Positions 1 through 7,680 of a DNA stretch of 32,818 bases are shown here, piece by piece. Both the position numbers and the translations under genes were made by a program. The stretch comes from Nanosynbacter sp. (GTDB lineage Bacteria > Patescibacteriota > Saccharimonadia > Saccharimonadales > Saccharimonadaceae), in NCBI GenBank assembly GCA_015257705.1, contig JABZJR010000002.1, forward strand, positions 1 to 32,818. The letters are read 5' to 3'. Numbering within the stretch: the stretch's first letter is position 1; each line of letters begins with the position of its first letter. The notes below the pieces were generated by a model. The model worked only from the letters and a program-made list of their open reading frames with translations, was not told the DNA's origin and did no database searches.

Positions 1-636
1 ATTTTTTATGGCAGTGTGATTTTCACCGAGTTTTAGCCAAATATATGCGAAATGCGCGGGTAGCACTAATGCTAGGAAATATTGCGTATAAAGACCGAGT
101 GCTACTAAAATTCCATATAGCGTCCACCAGAACTTCTTATTTTTGCGCTCGACTGCCACGACGAATGCGTAAATCATTGCTACGGCTAAGAGTGCCGCCA
201 GTGCATACATTCGAGCTTCGTCGCTATAGCGAATTAAGAATGGTCCTAGTGCTGCTAAAAAACTTCCAAATACGGCGATTCTTTTAGAGAAAAGTTTTTG
301 GAGTAATAGAAATAATAGGGCAATCGTCAGAACTCCGCACGTAACGCTAAATCCTCTGAGCGAAGCTACGGAATTGCCGAAAATCGATTGCCAAACGTGC
401 ATAATAACGTAATAAAGCGGCGGGTGAACATCTGTGGTTGTGATGGTGATAATTTCCCTGATCGGCTGCTGAATGATGGCCGCCGTATATCCTTCATCGT
501 GCCAAATATCGGCTTTTGTTAAATAGGTAAGTCGAACGTTGGCGGCTAAGATTAAGATTGGAATTAGCCAAATCCAGTCGGGCATTTGACGAAGAAATGC
601 ATATAGCTTTTTAAGATATATACGGATTTTTTTCAT
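1..636 (-). CDS. Membrane glycosyltransferase (GT39/PMT-like), 3' part cut by window edge
   Basis: The first 212 residues are present and the gene runs off the left edge. The start is the ATG at 636, three bases after the gatD stop, so it is probably the third gene of murT-gatD-GT. Visible features are a TM at about residues 22-40, an acidic pair in WHDEGYTA (45-52), DVHPPLYY (69-76), and further TM segments at about 100-113, 120-137 and 145-162. The WHDE and DxHPPLYY motifs in the first extracytoplasmic loop are typical of GT-C enzymes (the RgtA/ArnT/PMT-like superfamily) that use polyprenyl-phosphate sugars outside the membrane. The acceptor is unknown; sharing an operon with lipid II amidation genes suggests a cell-envelope glycan. 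No good Shine-Dalgarno precedes the ATG, so translation may be coupled to gatD. The family is fairly sure, the substrate is not. Confidence 0.75.
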   Translation of the reverse strand, partial: MKKIRIYLKKLYAFLRQMPDWIWLIPILILAANVRLTYLTKADIWHDEGYTAAIIQQPIREIITITTTDVHPPLYYVIMHVWQSIFGNSVASLRGFSVTCGVLTIALLFLLLQKLFSKRIAVFGSFLAALGPFLIRYSDEARMYALAALLAVAMIYAFVVAVERKNKKFWWTLYGILVALGLYTQYFLALVLPAHFAYIWLKLGENHTAIKN

Positions 637-639
637 GGA

Positions 640-1362
640 TTATCTGGATAATTTTAACGCTATCTCTCTCGCTTTATTCGCTAAAGTATCGTCAATTTTT
701 TCCAGCCCCGAATCTGCGCTTACGCCGCGTCGCTCTAGTGCTTCGCCAATAAGAAAATCTGCAATTTGCGGGTTTTTGGGCAAAATCGGGCCGTGCAGGT
801 AAGTGGCAATGATATTGTTATAGCGAACACCTTCGTTTGCGTCAGTCATATTATTGCCGGCGCCTTTAATAACTTGCCCAAGAGGTTTGGTAGTCTTATC
901 TAAGAAAGTTTGTCCGCTGTGATTTTCATAGCCAACGATATCTCCAAATTCCTGACTTTTGATGACAATATTACCAATCATCCGCTCGTCGCCAGCAATT
1001 GTTTCAATCGGCAGAATGTTAGCGCCAACAATTTCCTCACCCTTGAGTGTTCGGAAAAACCGACCAAATAATTGGTACATTCCGCAAATCATCAACATCG
1101 GTACACCGTCTTTTGCTAATTGTCGCAGTTCATCAGCTCGTGCCAGAAGGTCGTTTTGGATAATTGTCTGCCCAGAATCTTGTCCGCCGCCGCCAACAAA
1201 AATATCAATTTTAGAAAAATCCGTTGAATCACCTGGATTGTGATCGATAATCTCAACATCGAAGCCGCGTCGCTCCAGTCGTTTTTTCAGGACTAGCGTG
1301 TTTCCCCAGTCGCCATAAAGATTCATATCTCGCGGATAAAGTTGCGCAATTGTTATTTTCAT
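640..1362 (-). CDS. gatD: Lipid II isoglutaminyl synthase, glutaminase subunit GatD
   Basis: A class I glutamine amidotransferase of 240 residues, the usual GatD length. GatD releases ammonia from glutamine and passes it to MurT, which amidates the alpha-carboxyl of D-Glu in lipid II. The nucleophile is Cys93 in MLMICGMYQLFG and the catalytic His is His190 in ATYLHGP; the VGGGGQDSGQ stretch (56-65) is typical of the CobB/CobQ-like group. The gene starts at the ATG at 1362, which overlaps the murT stop by one base (TAATG) and is preceded by GGAGGA. Tight coupling fits the obligate MurT-GatD complex. Amidated D-Glu is common in actinobacteria and Firmicutes. Confidence 0.93.
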   Translation of the reverse strand: MKITIAQLYPRDMNLYGDWGNTLVLKKRLERRGFDVEIIDHNPGDSTDFSKIDIFVGGGGQDSGQTIIQNDLLARADELRQLAKDGVPMLMICGMYQLFGRFFRTLKGEEIVGANILPIETIAGDERMIGNIVIKSQEFGDIVGYENHSGQTFLDKTTKPLGQVIKGAGNNMTDANEGVRYNNIIATYLHGPILPKNPQIADFLIGEALERRGVSADSGLEKIDDTLANKAREIALKLSR

Positions 1363-2624
1363 TATGATATTTCCTCCACGTCGGTTTTTTCGCTCAGCAA
1401 GCGACGAATTGCTGTCATGGCTGTGTAGCTACAAAAAATCTGTTTTGGCTCATCGGGATTAGTATTAATGAAATCTTCTAGGGCTTTCGAAATATTGGTG
1501 TCAATTTTCCCAATTGGAATGTCGTCATATTGAAGCCGCAAAGCCATATCGTAAGCGCGCGCGCCGCTGATAATCGCTACGTTTTTTAATAGCGAAAAAT
1601 CGACGTCCCAGAACCAACTTACGTCTCGTCCGTCGGCGTAATTGTCATTAACGGCGATCATCGTAGCGCTATTGTTTTTGGCGAACGAAAGAAGTGCCAA
1701 CCGAAAGCCGCTTGGATTTTTCACCAAAATAAGCTCAATTGGCGTGCCGTTTAAGTAAATCGTTTCGCCACGACCAAACGCCGGCTTTACGTTTTCCAGT
1801 GCAGATAAAATTGTATCGGTAATTTCCGGTCCCGCGACTTGTCGAGCCAGGGCAACCGCCGCCGCCGCATTGAGAAGATTATAAACTCCAGTGAGCTGCA
1901 GGTCTACGTCAATTTCTTTATTGTCAATTTGAAAAGTTGCCTGTTGAGCGTTAATTTTTTTCAATAAAACATCAGCCGCCACGCTTTGATTTGCGACTGC
2001 GGTGCCGTATTTTAGAGTGTCGTCTGTTGGCATCAATTGAAGTAATTCTCTGGTTGTGCCGAAGAAAACTTTTTTAGCCTGAATATGTTCGCTAATCTTA
2101 AAAATCCGTGGATCGTCGCGGTTGAGAACGACAGTGTCGTTGGTGGCTTCAGCTATTTTTTGAAGTAGTGCGGCTGTATTGTCGATTTCTCCAAATCTGT
2201 CCAATTGATCGCGCATAACATTCAGAAGTAGGGAAAAGCGTGGACGAACAATTTGCACGAACTTAACCGCCCAAGCCTCGTCCAGTTCCAGAACTGCAAT
2301 GTCGGCGTCCAGCTTGCCGCGGATATTGACCTCATCGAGCAGCGCCGCTGCCACACCTCGGGAAAAATTGCTACCAGTGCGATTCGTGAAGACTTTCAGT
2401 CCGACTGATTCCAGCAACTCTACGACGATTTTTGTCGTCGTCGTTTTCCCATTCGTTCCGCTGATAATCACCACGCCTTGCGGCAAATCTGCCAGCGTTC
2501 TCTGAATAAATTTTGGGTCAATTTTTTCAATCACCAAACCCGGCAAGGCCGAACCGCCGCCGCGTAATTTAGCGACTTTCTTGACGCTTTTGCCAATAAT
2601 AGTACTAATCATCTGTCTTGCCAT
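1362..2624 (-). CDS. murT: Lipid II isoglutaminyl synthase, Mur-ligase subunit MurT
   Basis: A 420-residue Mur-ligase-family protein with the ATP-binding loop GTNGKTTT (56-63), the central Mur domain and a C-terminal DUF1727 region including DNYADGRDVSWFWDVDF, the part that contacts GatD and carries its activating Asp. With GatD it amidates D-glutamate in lipid II. It is first in a probable operon with gatD and the downstream glycosyltransferase. No Shine-Dalgarno is seen. A -10 box TATAAT lies seven bases before the ATG, which predicts a leaderless mRNA. Oddity: characterised MurT proteins (S. aureus, S. pneumoniae) carry a four-Cys zinc ribbon in the middle domain, but this protein has only one Cys (in IFCSYTAM near the C-terminus), so the ribbon is absent. 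Confidence 0.92.
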   Translation of the reverse strand: MARQMISTIIGKSVKKVAKLRGGGSALPGLVIEKIDPKFIQRTLADLPQGVVIISGTNGKTTTTKIVVELLESVGLKVFTNRTGSNFSRGVAAALLDEVNIRGKLDADIAVLELDEAWAVKFVQIVRPRFSLLLNVMRDQLDRFGEIDNTAALLQKIAEATNDTVVLNRDDPRIFKISEHIQAKKVFFGTTRELLQLMPTDDTLKYGTAVANQSVAADVLLKKINAQQATFQIDNKEIDVDLQLTGVYNLLNAAAAVALARQVAGPEITDTILSALENVKPAFGRGETIYLNGTPIELILVKNPSGFRLALLSFAKNNSATMIAVNDNYADGRDVSWFWDVDFSLLKNVAIISGARAYDMALRLQYDDIPIGKIDTNISKALEDFINTNPDEPKQIFCSYTAMTAIRRLLSEKTDVEEIS

Positions 2625-2631
2625 ATTGTCT

Positions 2632-2662
2632 ATTATACTCTGCCGGGCCGATGTGCTACAAT
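2632..2662. promoter_or_regulatory. Back-to-back promoters of murT (-) and the small membrane gene/AAA operon (+)
   Basis: Minus strand: TATAAT at 2637-2632, seven bases from the murT ATG (2624). Plus strand: extended -10 TGC-TACAAT at 2654-2662, six bases from the ATG at 2669. Only 19 bp separate the two -10 boxes, so each promoter's -35 position falls on the other's -10 and both cannot be occupied at once. The boxes are read directly; the competition is inferred. Confidence 0.7.
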
Positions 2663-2668
2663 ATCAAT

Positions 2669-3049
2669 ATGTTTTTGGTGGGTATCTTTCAGTGGTGGTA
2701 TGGCAATGGCTTGTTGCAATATATCCGACAAAGTTTTCTGGGGGTTTTACGAACCGCAGATTTTTTCTCAGTCGGGCTACTTTTGAAAACCTTATTCAAT
2801 CCGTTTCGCCAGATTTCAGCCGCTCCGGTTGGTGGCGACTTATCCGTGCAGCTATCTGCGTTTTTTGACAAAATGTTCTCGCGAGTAATTGGTGCGGTGG
2901 TGCGCTCGATGGTGATAATTATTGGGATATTGATGATATTGCTACGATTTTTGTGGATGATTGTAGGGGTTATTATGTGGCTGGCGCTGCCACTGATGCC
3001 GTTTATCGGAATTATTTTATGGCAAATGGGAGTTTCTGTATGGAAATAG
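2669..3049 (+). CDS. Small integral membrane protein upstream of the Clp-like ATPase
   Basis: 126 residues, not recognised as a named family. It has an amphipathic or hydrophobic N-terminus (MFLVGIFQWWYGNGLLQ), a central polar section (about 45-70) and a long hydrophobic block at about 80-124 that could make two membrane segments. The start at 2669 is chosen because a -10 box (TACAAT, 2657-2662) ends six bases upstream; the earlier in-frame ATG at 2651 lies upstream of and within that box. The 3' end overlaps the next gene by 10 bases, so the two are probably translated together. It may be a membrane partner or anchor of the AAA+ protein, which is inference from position only. Confidence 0.7.
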   Translation: MFLVGIFQWWYGNGLLQYIRQSFLGVLRTADFFSVGLLLKTLFNPFRQISAAPVGGDLSVQLSAFFDKMFSRVIGAVVRSMVIIIGILMILLRFLWMIVGVIMWLALPLMPFIGIILWQMGVSVWK

Positions 3050-5490
3050 AGCCGAGATTTAATTACGACAGTTTGCGGGCTCAGAAAGCGCGGTTTTCTG
3101 TAAGGTTTGGCAATGCTTGGCATATCGTGGCGATAGCTGTCGGCATTATGATGGTGCTACTTGGTTTGTGGTCGTTGATTGAACACGGGGCGATTGGCTG
3201 GCTATTGTTTGGTCTGAGTGGTCCAATGATTATGGTGTCGATTTGGTGGGAAAAAGATCTTAAGACGGCGGAAATTAGTAAAAATCCTAAGACGATTGAC
3301 GATGTGATGGCGGCGGACGTTTTGGGCAAATTGCCGCGCAGACCGACGCCGATTGATATTGCTGAGGCGATTACAGGTACGCGAGCCGGGCAATTTTTGG
3401 CAGTGCGGCTGGGTTTGACGCCGAATTTCTTGCGCAATATTTCCGTCGACGATCCGGATCGAACGGAGCAAATTTGGAAGGCGGCGATTGAAATTTGGCA
3501 GAGCACGGAAAGTCCGAAGATTACTAGCGCGGTTTTGGCGGCGGCGATAGTGAAGCAATTGCCACAGCACGATTCTTTGCTGGCGAATATGAAGATCGAT
3601 TTTCATGATATCGAGGAGGCTATTCGATGGTACGAGCGAATAAAGGCGTTGATTGACCAATATAAAGAGAAGCCGTTAAATACGGGCGGAATTGCTAGGG
3701 ATTGGTCTTTTGGCTATACACCGCTGCTGAGTCGATTTGCTCAGAATATTAGCGTCAGTGTATCTGGTGGCGCGTTTACAACTAAGTTGGCTGCGCACGA
3801 GGAGGCGCTGGGGCAGATGCTTAAAACGTTTAGTTCTGGCGGGCGGCAGAATATTACGCTGGTCGGTGCTGACGGCGCGGGAAAAAGTACCGTCGTGTCG
3901 GCGTTTGCGGAAATGTTGATTGACGGACATCGAGGCGTTCCTGGTTCGCTGATGTACCAGCAGGTTTTTATGCTTGATGCGTCGTCGTTGATTAGCGTGG
4001 CGTCGGGTCGCGGGGAATTGGAAAATCTAGTCACGATGATTTTGAACGAAGCTTTTCTGTCGAAGAACGTGATTTTATGTCTGGACAATGCGCAATTATT
4101 CTTCGAAGAAGGTGTTGGTTCGGTTGACCTGAGTAATGTGTTGTTGCCAATTCTGGAGGCGGGCAGACTTAGGACGATTTTAACGATGGACGATCAGCGA
4201 TTTTTGCAAATCTCCCAGACTAAGCCGCAGCTTGCTCACGCTTTGAACACAATTGCAATTCAGCCGTCAAACGAACCTGAAACTATGAAAATTATGCGCG
4301 ATCAATTGGTTTTATTTGAGGCGCAGCACAAAGTGACATATATGTATCAGGCTCTGGCGGAGGCGTATCGTGTTGGTGATCGTTATGTTCAGGACTTAGT
4401 AATGCCAGGTAAGGCGTTGAAAATTTTGGAAGCAGCAGCAAGTTATGCGAGTGGTGGGCTGGTGACCGCGCAATCTGTGGATGACGCGATTGAAAAGACT
4501 CTTGGCATAAAAATCTCGGTAGCATCTTTGAGCGACGAAAAGGAAAAATTGTTAAACTTGGAGTCATTAATTCATCAGCGAATGATCAATCAAACGCGAG
4601 CCGTGACAGTTGTTTCTGACGCTATTCGCCGCGCGCGCACAGGTGTTAGAAATCAGAATCGACCGATTGGCGCATTCCTATTTCTTGGTCCGACTGGTGT
4701 TGGTAAAACGGAGCTTTCTAAAGCTTTGGCGGATGTTTATTTTGGCGGTGAGGGCAATATGATTCGCTTGGATTTGAACGAATTTGTCAGGCCGGATGAC
4801 GCGGCTAGGCTAATTGCGGATGGCGCGCGAGATCCAGGGAGTTTGACTGCTCAAGTCCAGAAGCGTCCGTTTTCTGTCGTGCTTTTGGATGAAATCGAAA
4901 AGGCCCATCCACAGGTCTTGACGCCCCTTTTGCAGCTTTTGGACGAAGGAATACTTCGCGATGAGAATAACCGAGAGATTAGTTTTCGCGATACGATTGT
5001 GATTGCGACATCAAATGCTGGCGCGGATAGAATTCGTGAATATATTGAGCGGGGCTATCAATTGGAGCAGTTCGAGCAGACGTTTATCAACGAGCTGATT
5101 AATGCCAATTTATTCCGTCCAGAATTCTTGAACCGTTTTGATGAAATTGTTCTGTTCCGTCCGCTAGGAAAAGAGGAATTGTTGCAGGTTGTTGATTTGA
5201 TTTTGGCGGGGGTTAATAAGACTTTGGCGCCGCAAAAAATTCAAGTTGCGGTCGAGGAAGAAGGTAAGAAATTGTTGGTCGAGGCTGGCTATGATCCAAG
5301 ATTGGGAGCTCGTCCGATGCGCCGCGTCGTTCAGCGAGCTGTCGAGAATACTGTCGCCAAGCAAATGCTGGCGGGAACTGTCGCACCTGGCTCGACCACA
5401 ATTATCACCGCTGATCAAATTAGCCAAATTTTAGGTTCACAATCTGCACAAATGCCGTCAGGAATTCAGAACCCGCCACTGAATAGCTAG
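3040..5490 (+). CDS. Membrane-anchored ClpA/ClpC-like double AAA+ ATPase
   Basis: 816 residues from the ATG at 3040, inside the end of the preceding gene. Two TM segments (about 27-46 and 52-70) come first, then a region resembling a Clp N-domain (about 85-200), then two AAA+ modules. Module 1 has Walker A GADGAGKS (276-283), but its Walker B is LCLDNAQ (about 346-352) with Asn in place of the catalytic Glu. Module 2 is canonical: GPTGVGKT (550-557), VVLLDEIEKAHP (613-624), FRPEFLNRFDEIV and the GARPMRR sensor-2. Module 2 places it in the Hsp100/Clp unfoldase family. No clear ClpP-docking tripeptide (IGL/VGF type) is visible, and it is membrane-bound, unlike ClpA, ClpB or ClpC. Role: probably ATP-driven remodelling or extraction at the membrane. 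The family is certain, the partner unknown. Confidence 0.85.
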   Translation: MEIEPRFNYDSLRAQKARFSVRFGNAWHIVAIAVGIMMVLLGLWSLIEHGAIGWLLFGLSGPMIMVSIWWEKDLKTAEISKNPKTIDDVMAADVLGKLPRRPTPIDIAEAITGTRAGQFLAVRLGLTPNFLRNISVDDPDRTEQIWKAAIEIWQSTESPKITSAVLAAAIVKQLPQHDSLLANMKIDFHDIEEAIRWYERIKALIDQYKEKPLNTGGIARDWSFGYTPLLSRFAQNISVSVSGGAFTTKLAAHEEALGQMLKTFSSGGRQNITLVGADGAGKSTVVSAFAEMLIDGHRGVPGSLMYQQVFMLDASSLISVASGRGELENLVTMILNEAFLSKNVILCLDNAQLFFEEGVGSVDLSNVLLPILEAGRLRTILTMDDQRFLQISQTKPQLAHALNTIAIQPSNEPETMKIMRDQLVLFEAQHKVTYMYQALAEAYRVGDRYVQDLVMPGKALKILEAAASYASGGLVTAQSVDDAIEKTLGIKISVASLSDEKEKLLNLESLIHQRMINQTRAVTVVSDAIRRARTGVRNQNRPIGAFLFLGPTGVGKTELSKALADVYFGGEGNMIRLDLNEFVRPDDAARLIADGARDPGSLTAQVQKRPFSVVLLDEIEKAHPQVLTPLLQLLDEGILRDENNREISFRDTIVIATSNAGADRIREYIERGYQLEQFEQTFINELINANLFRPEFLNRFDEIVLFRPLGKEELLQVVDLILAGVNKTLAPQKIQVAVEEEGKKLLVEAGYDPRLGARPMRRVVQRAVENTVAKQMLAGTVAPGSTTIITADQISQILGSQSAQMPSGIQNPPLNS

Positions 5491-5531
5491 CTCAGCCGCT
5501 CGACTAGTGTTTTTATGATGTCATCATAAAT

Positions 5532-5553
5532 AAAAACCCGTCATAATGACGAG
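5532..5553 (-). terminator. Rho-independent terminator after tRNA-Arg(TCG)
   Basis: On the minus strand, CTCGTCA-TTA-TGACGGG (7 bp stem with one G-T pair, 5553-5537) is followed by five T. It lies just beyond the tRNA 3' end. Read on the plus strand the hairpin is followed by a poorer T-run (CTATTTT), so it may also stop the clp-like gene. A second perfect inverted repeat, TTTATGATG/CATCATAAA (5516-5534), lies beside it without a T-tract of its own. Confidence 0.75.
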
Positions 5554-5559
5554 CTATTT

Positions 5560-5636
5560 TGGTACACCCGGCAAGATTCGAACTTGCGACCCCTTGGTTC
5601 GAAGCCAAGTACTCTAATCCGCTGAGCTACGGGTGC
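5560..5636 (-). tRNA. tRNA-Arg (anticodon TCG)
   Basis: Minus strand cloverleaf: acceptor GCACCCG/CGGGTGT, D-arm, anticodon loop CTTCGAA with anticodon TCG, T-arm with GTTCGAATC, A73 and an encoded CCA (5562-5560). The first acceptor pair is a G-T wobble. A promoter with TGA-TATAAT (5655-5647, minus) ends ten bases upstream. It decodes CGN Arg codons. Confidence 0.95.
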
Positions 5637-5646
5637 GTATGAAGTT

Positions 5647-5684
5647 ATTATATCATAGATGACGGCCGAGTAAAATGATATACT
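5647..5684. promoter_or_regulatory. Divergent promoters of tRNA-Arg (-) and murB (+)
   Basis: Minus: extended -10 TGA-TATAAT at 5655-5647, ten bases before the tRNA. Plus: extended -10 TGA-TATACT at 5676-5684, six bases before the murB ATG at 5691. No convincing -35 element is seen for either. Both fit the extended -10 pattern found across the window. Confidence 0.7.
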
Positions 5685-5690
5685 ATATGC

Positions 5691-6713
5691 ATGGACGTCA
5701 TGACTAATATATCACTGAAACAATACACAACTATGAAATTGGGAGGTGAGACTCGCTATATGGCGACGGCGGATTCTGCTGGTGATGTTGTGTCGCTATA
5801 TCGTAATGCCCGAAAGGAAAATTTGCCGATTTTTGTGTTGGGTGGTGGCAGTAATGTGATTACTCATGACGAGGTTTTTGAAGGAATCGTACTATTGAAT
5901 AAGATCAAAGGTTTTGAGGTTATTTCTGAAACTGACGAAACAACTGATGTGAAAATTGGTGCGGGCGAAGTCTGGGATGAGGTTGTTGAGAAGGCTATTG
6001 GGCTTGGACTTCAGGGAATTGAGGCTATGTCGGGAATTCCTGGAACGGCTGGAGCTGCGCCGGTTCAGAACGTTGGGGCGTACGGTCAAGAAATTGCTGA
6101 CACGTTGATTAGTCTGGAGGCTTACGATTCAAAAACCGACACAATTGTAACTATTTCTGCTGATGAATGTGACTTTTCTTATCGAAATAGCATTTTTCGC
6201 GACAAGGAAAAAGGACGATATTGCATTCTGAATATTACTTTGCGCCTAAATAAAGCAGAGCCGAAACCGCCGTATTATGCCTCTTTACAGAGATATATTG
6301 ACGAGAATGATATTCGTGAGGTCAATTTGTCGGTGATTCGCGTGGCAGTTCTTAACATTCGTTCGGAAAAATTGCCAGACCCAGCGGAATTGCCAAGTGC
6401 GGGCTCTTTCTTCAAAAATGCGCTGGTTGAAAAATGGAAACTGGAAGAACTGCAAAGAAAATATAGCGATATTCCAAATTATGCAATGTCTGACGGAAGA
6501 TATAAAATCCCGACAGGTTGGTTGATAGATAAGGCTGGATTGAGGGGTTATCGCAGTCACGGCATGCGAGTTTATGAAAAAAATGCGTTGGTGCTCGTAA
6601 ATGATTCGGCAACGGGATATGATGATTTGGCGGCGATTCGTGAGGAAATTGTGCAAATTGTCTTTGACAAGTTCGGTATAAAAATTGAACAAGAGCCGTT
6701 AGAACTTTCCTGA
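5691..6713 (+). CDS. murB: UDP-N-acetylenolpyruvoylglucosamine reductase
   Basis: 340 residues. It reduces the enolpyruvyl group made by MurA to give UDP-MurNAc, using NADPH and FAD in the cytoplasm. The FAD-binding part has VLGGGSNVI (49-57) and GIPGTAGAAPVQNVGAYG (115-132). Catalytic residues of type I MurB are in place: Arg165 in YRNSIFR, Ser239 in AGSFFKN and a terminal Glu (E335) in EQEPLEL. The ATG at 5691 is preceded by an extended -10 box six bases away and no Shine-Dalgarno, so a leaderless mRNA is likely; a second ATG nine bases on is a possible start. It is a single-gene unit, and a weak hairpin with a T-run (AAGC-ATAT-GCTT, 6718-6733) may end it. Confidence 0.95.
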   Translation: MDVMTNISLKQYTTMKLGGETRYMATADSAGDVVSLYRNARKENLPIFVLGGGSNVITHDEVFEGIVLLNKIKGFEVISETDETTDVKIGAGEVWDEVVEKAIGLGLQGIEAMSGIPGTAGAAPVQNVGAYGQEIADTLISLEAYDSKTDTIVTISADECDFSYRNSIFRDKEKGRYCILNITLRLNKAEPKPPYYASLQRYIDENDIREVNLSVIRVAVLNIRSEKLPDPAELPSAGSFFKNALVEKWKLEELQRKYSDIPNYAMSDGRYKIPTGWLIDKAGLRGYRSHGMRVYEKNALVLVNDSATGYDDLAAIREEIVQIVFDKFGIKIEQEPLELS

Positions 6714-6745
6714 TAATAAGCATATGCTTTTTTGTAGATTTGCGC

Positions 6746-6751
6746 TACAAT
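6746..6751 (+). promoter_or_regulatory. -10 box of the minor pilin operon
   Basis: TACAAT six bases before the ATG at 6758, with no Shine-Dalgarno between. Unlike most promoters here it lacks the TG of an extended -10 (CGC precedes it). It predicts a leaderless start for the first minor pilin gene; the three genes behind it are reached by overlap. Confidence 0.6.
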
Positions 6752-6757
6752 ATTGAT

Positions 6758-7243
6758 ATGAATCGTGGGACGGGTGGCTATACGATAGTTGAAGTGGCAG
6801 TAGTTATTGTGGTCGTGTCGATTTTGGCCAGTATCGCGTTTGTTGGTGGCGGAAGATTTTTGAATTTGACTAGAGATCAGGAGCAAAAAGCTGATGTGCC
6901 TGAGCTGTCCTTAAGGTTGGAGCGATATTACAAATATAAAAATGTAAGCTCTATTGGACACGAATATCCTTCCTGTGCTGATCTTATTAAGAGTTTTTCG
7001 TCAATTGTAGGAAGTGATTCATTAAAAAAAGAAATGATTAAATGTAGTCGTGGTGATTGGGCTGGCGGTAATAACGGCGAATTGTTGTACGAGGCAGCAA
7101 ACATAGACGATGGAGATTGTACGAAGCCGACTTCTGGTCCTATAACTGACGTGGCGGCGGCAACTTGTGTGAAATATAACATTATATATAAGGAATTTTC
7201 GACAGGGTCGGAAAAAAGGGTGAATAGTATATGGCGCGACTAG
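6758..7243 (+). CDS. Minor type IV pilin, FimU/GspH-like position
   Basis: 161 residues. A short leader (MNRGTGG) ends at a prepilin peptidase site, then YTIVE with Glu at position 5 of the mature protein and one long hydrophobic helix. This is the class III signal of type IV pilins. The globular part has four Cys (in YPSCAD, IKCSRG, DGDCTK, ATCVKY) that could form two disulfides. The start at 6758 is chosen for the charged leader and the -10 box just upstream. It is first of four overlapping genes; gene order matches the fimU-pilV-pilW-pilX minor pilin operons, but the sequence is too divergent to assign a symbol. Confidence 0.82.
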   Translation: MNRGTGGYTIVEVAVVIVVVSILASIAFVGGGRFLNLTRDQEQKADVPELSLRLERYYKYKNVSSIGHEYPSCADLIKSFSSIVGSDSLKKEMIKCSRGDWAGGNNGELLYEAANIDDGDCTKPTSGPITDVAAATCVKYNIIYKEFSTGSEKRVNSIWRD

Positions 7244-7680
7244 TGGAAAAAAGCGATGGATTTACTATTGTCGAAGTTGCGGTAACTTTGGTTGTTATTG
7301 GTATTTTCATGGCTGTTATATTAAGTATGCAAGCGCAAGTCAGCCAAATATCAGTCATGAATGCTCAGCACAACAAAGCAAGTCTTCTGGCTTATAATAA
7401 TATGCGCCGTTACGCTAACGACTCCGCTCCGTCGTGGTTTAAATGTAACACGGCATCGTCGAATACTAGGTATGAAGTTACGAGAACTACTAGTAGTGTC
7501 GATGGGCTGCCTGGGGTGGTCAGGCAACAAGTATATGCATCAGCGCCATACGGATGTAAGAATGGAACAATTAGCTTGGGGATGCCGATTAAAGTGGAGT
7601 CTATCGTAGAATATGGATTGCCAAGCTCTGGCGTGGGTAGTGGAAAGAAGGTGGTACATGCGACATATGTGGCGTTCTAA
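7231..7680 (+). CDS. Minor type IV pilin, PilV/GspI-like position
   Basis: 149 residues with a ten-residue leader (MARLVEKSDG), a prepilin cleavage site before FTIVE, Glu5 present, and a single N-terminal hydrophobic helix. The C-terminal part is small, with Cys in WFKCNT and YGCKNG. It starts 13 bases inside the preceding gene and ends 23 bases inside the next, so expression is probably coupled. Its role is by position: a minor pilin that helps form the initiating tip complex. It needs the usual prepilin peptidase and PilB/PilC machinery, which is not in this window. Confidence 0.8.
   Translation: MARLVEKSDGFTIVEVAVTLVVIGIFMAVILSMQAQVSQISVMNAQHNKASLLAYNNMRRYANDSAPSWFKCNTASSNTRYEVTRTTSSVDGLPGVVRQQVYASAPYGCKNGTISLGMPIKVESIVEYGLPSSGVGSGKKVVHATYVAF

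Noticed and set aside
45..287. Plus-strand 80-codon open frame at the left edge
   Set aside because: It is antisense to the partial glycosyltransferase, whose conserved motifs support the minus strand.
2953..3039. Upstream extension of the AAA+ gene by 29 codons
   Set aside because: It would read through the membrane gene in another frame and adds no plausible domain; the ATG at 3040 is at the natural overlap.
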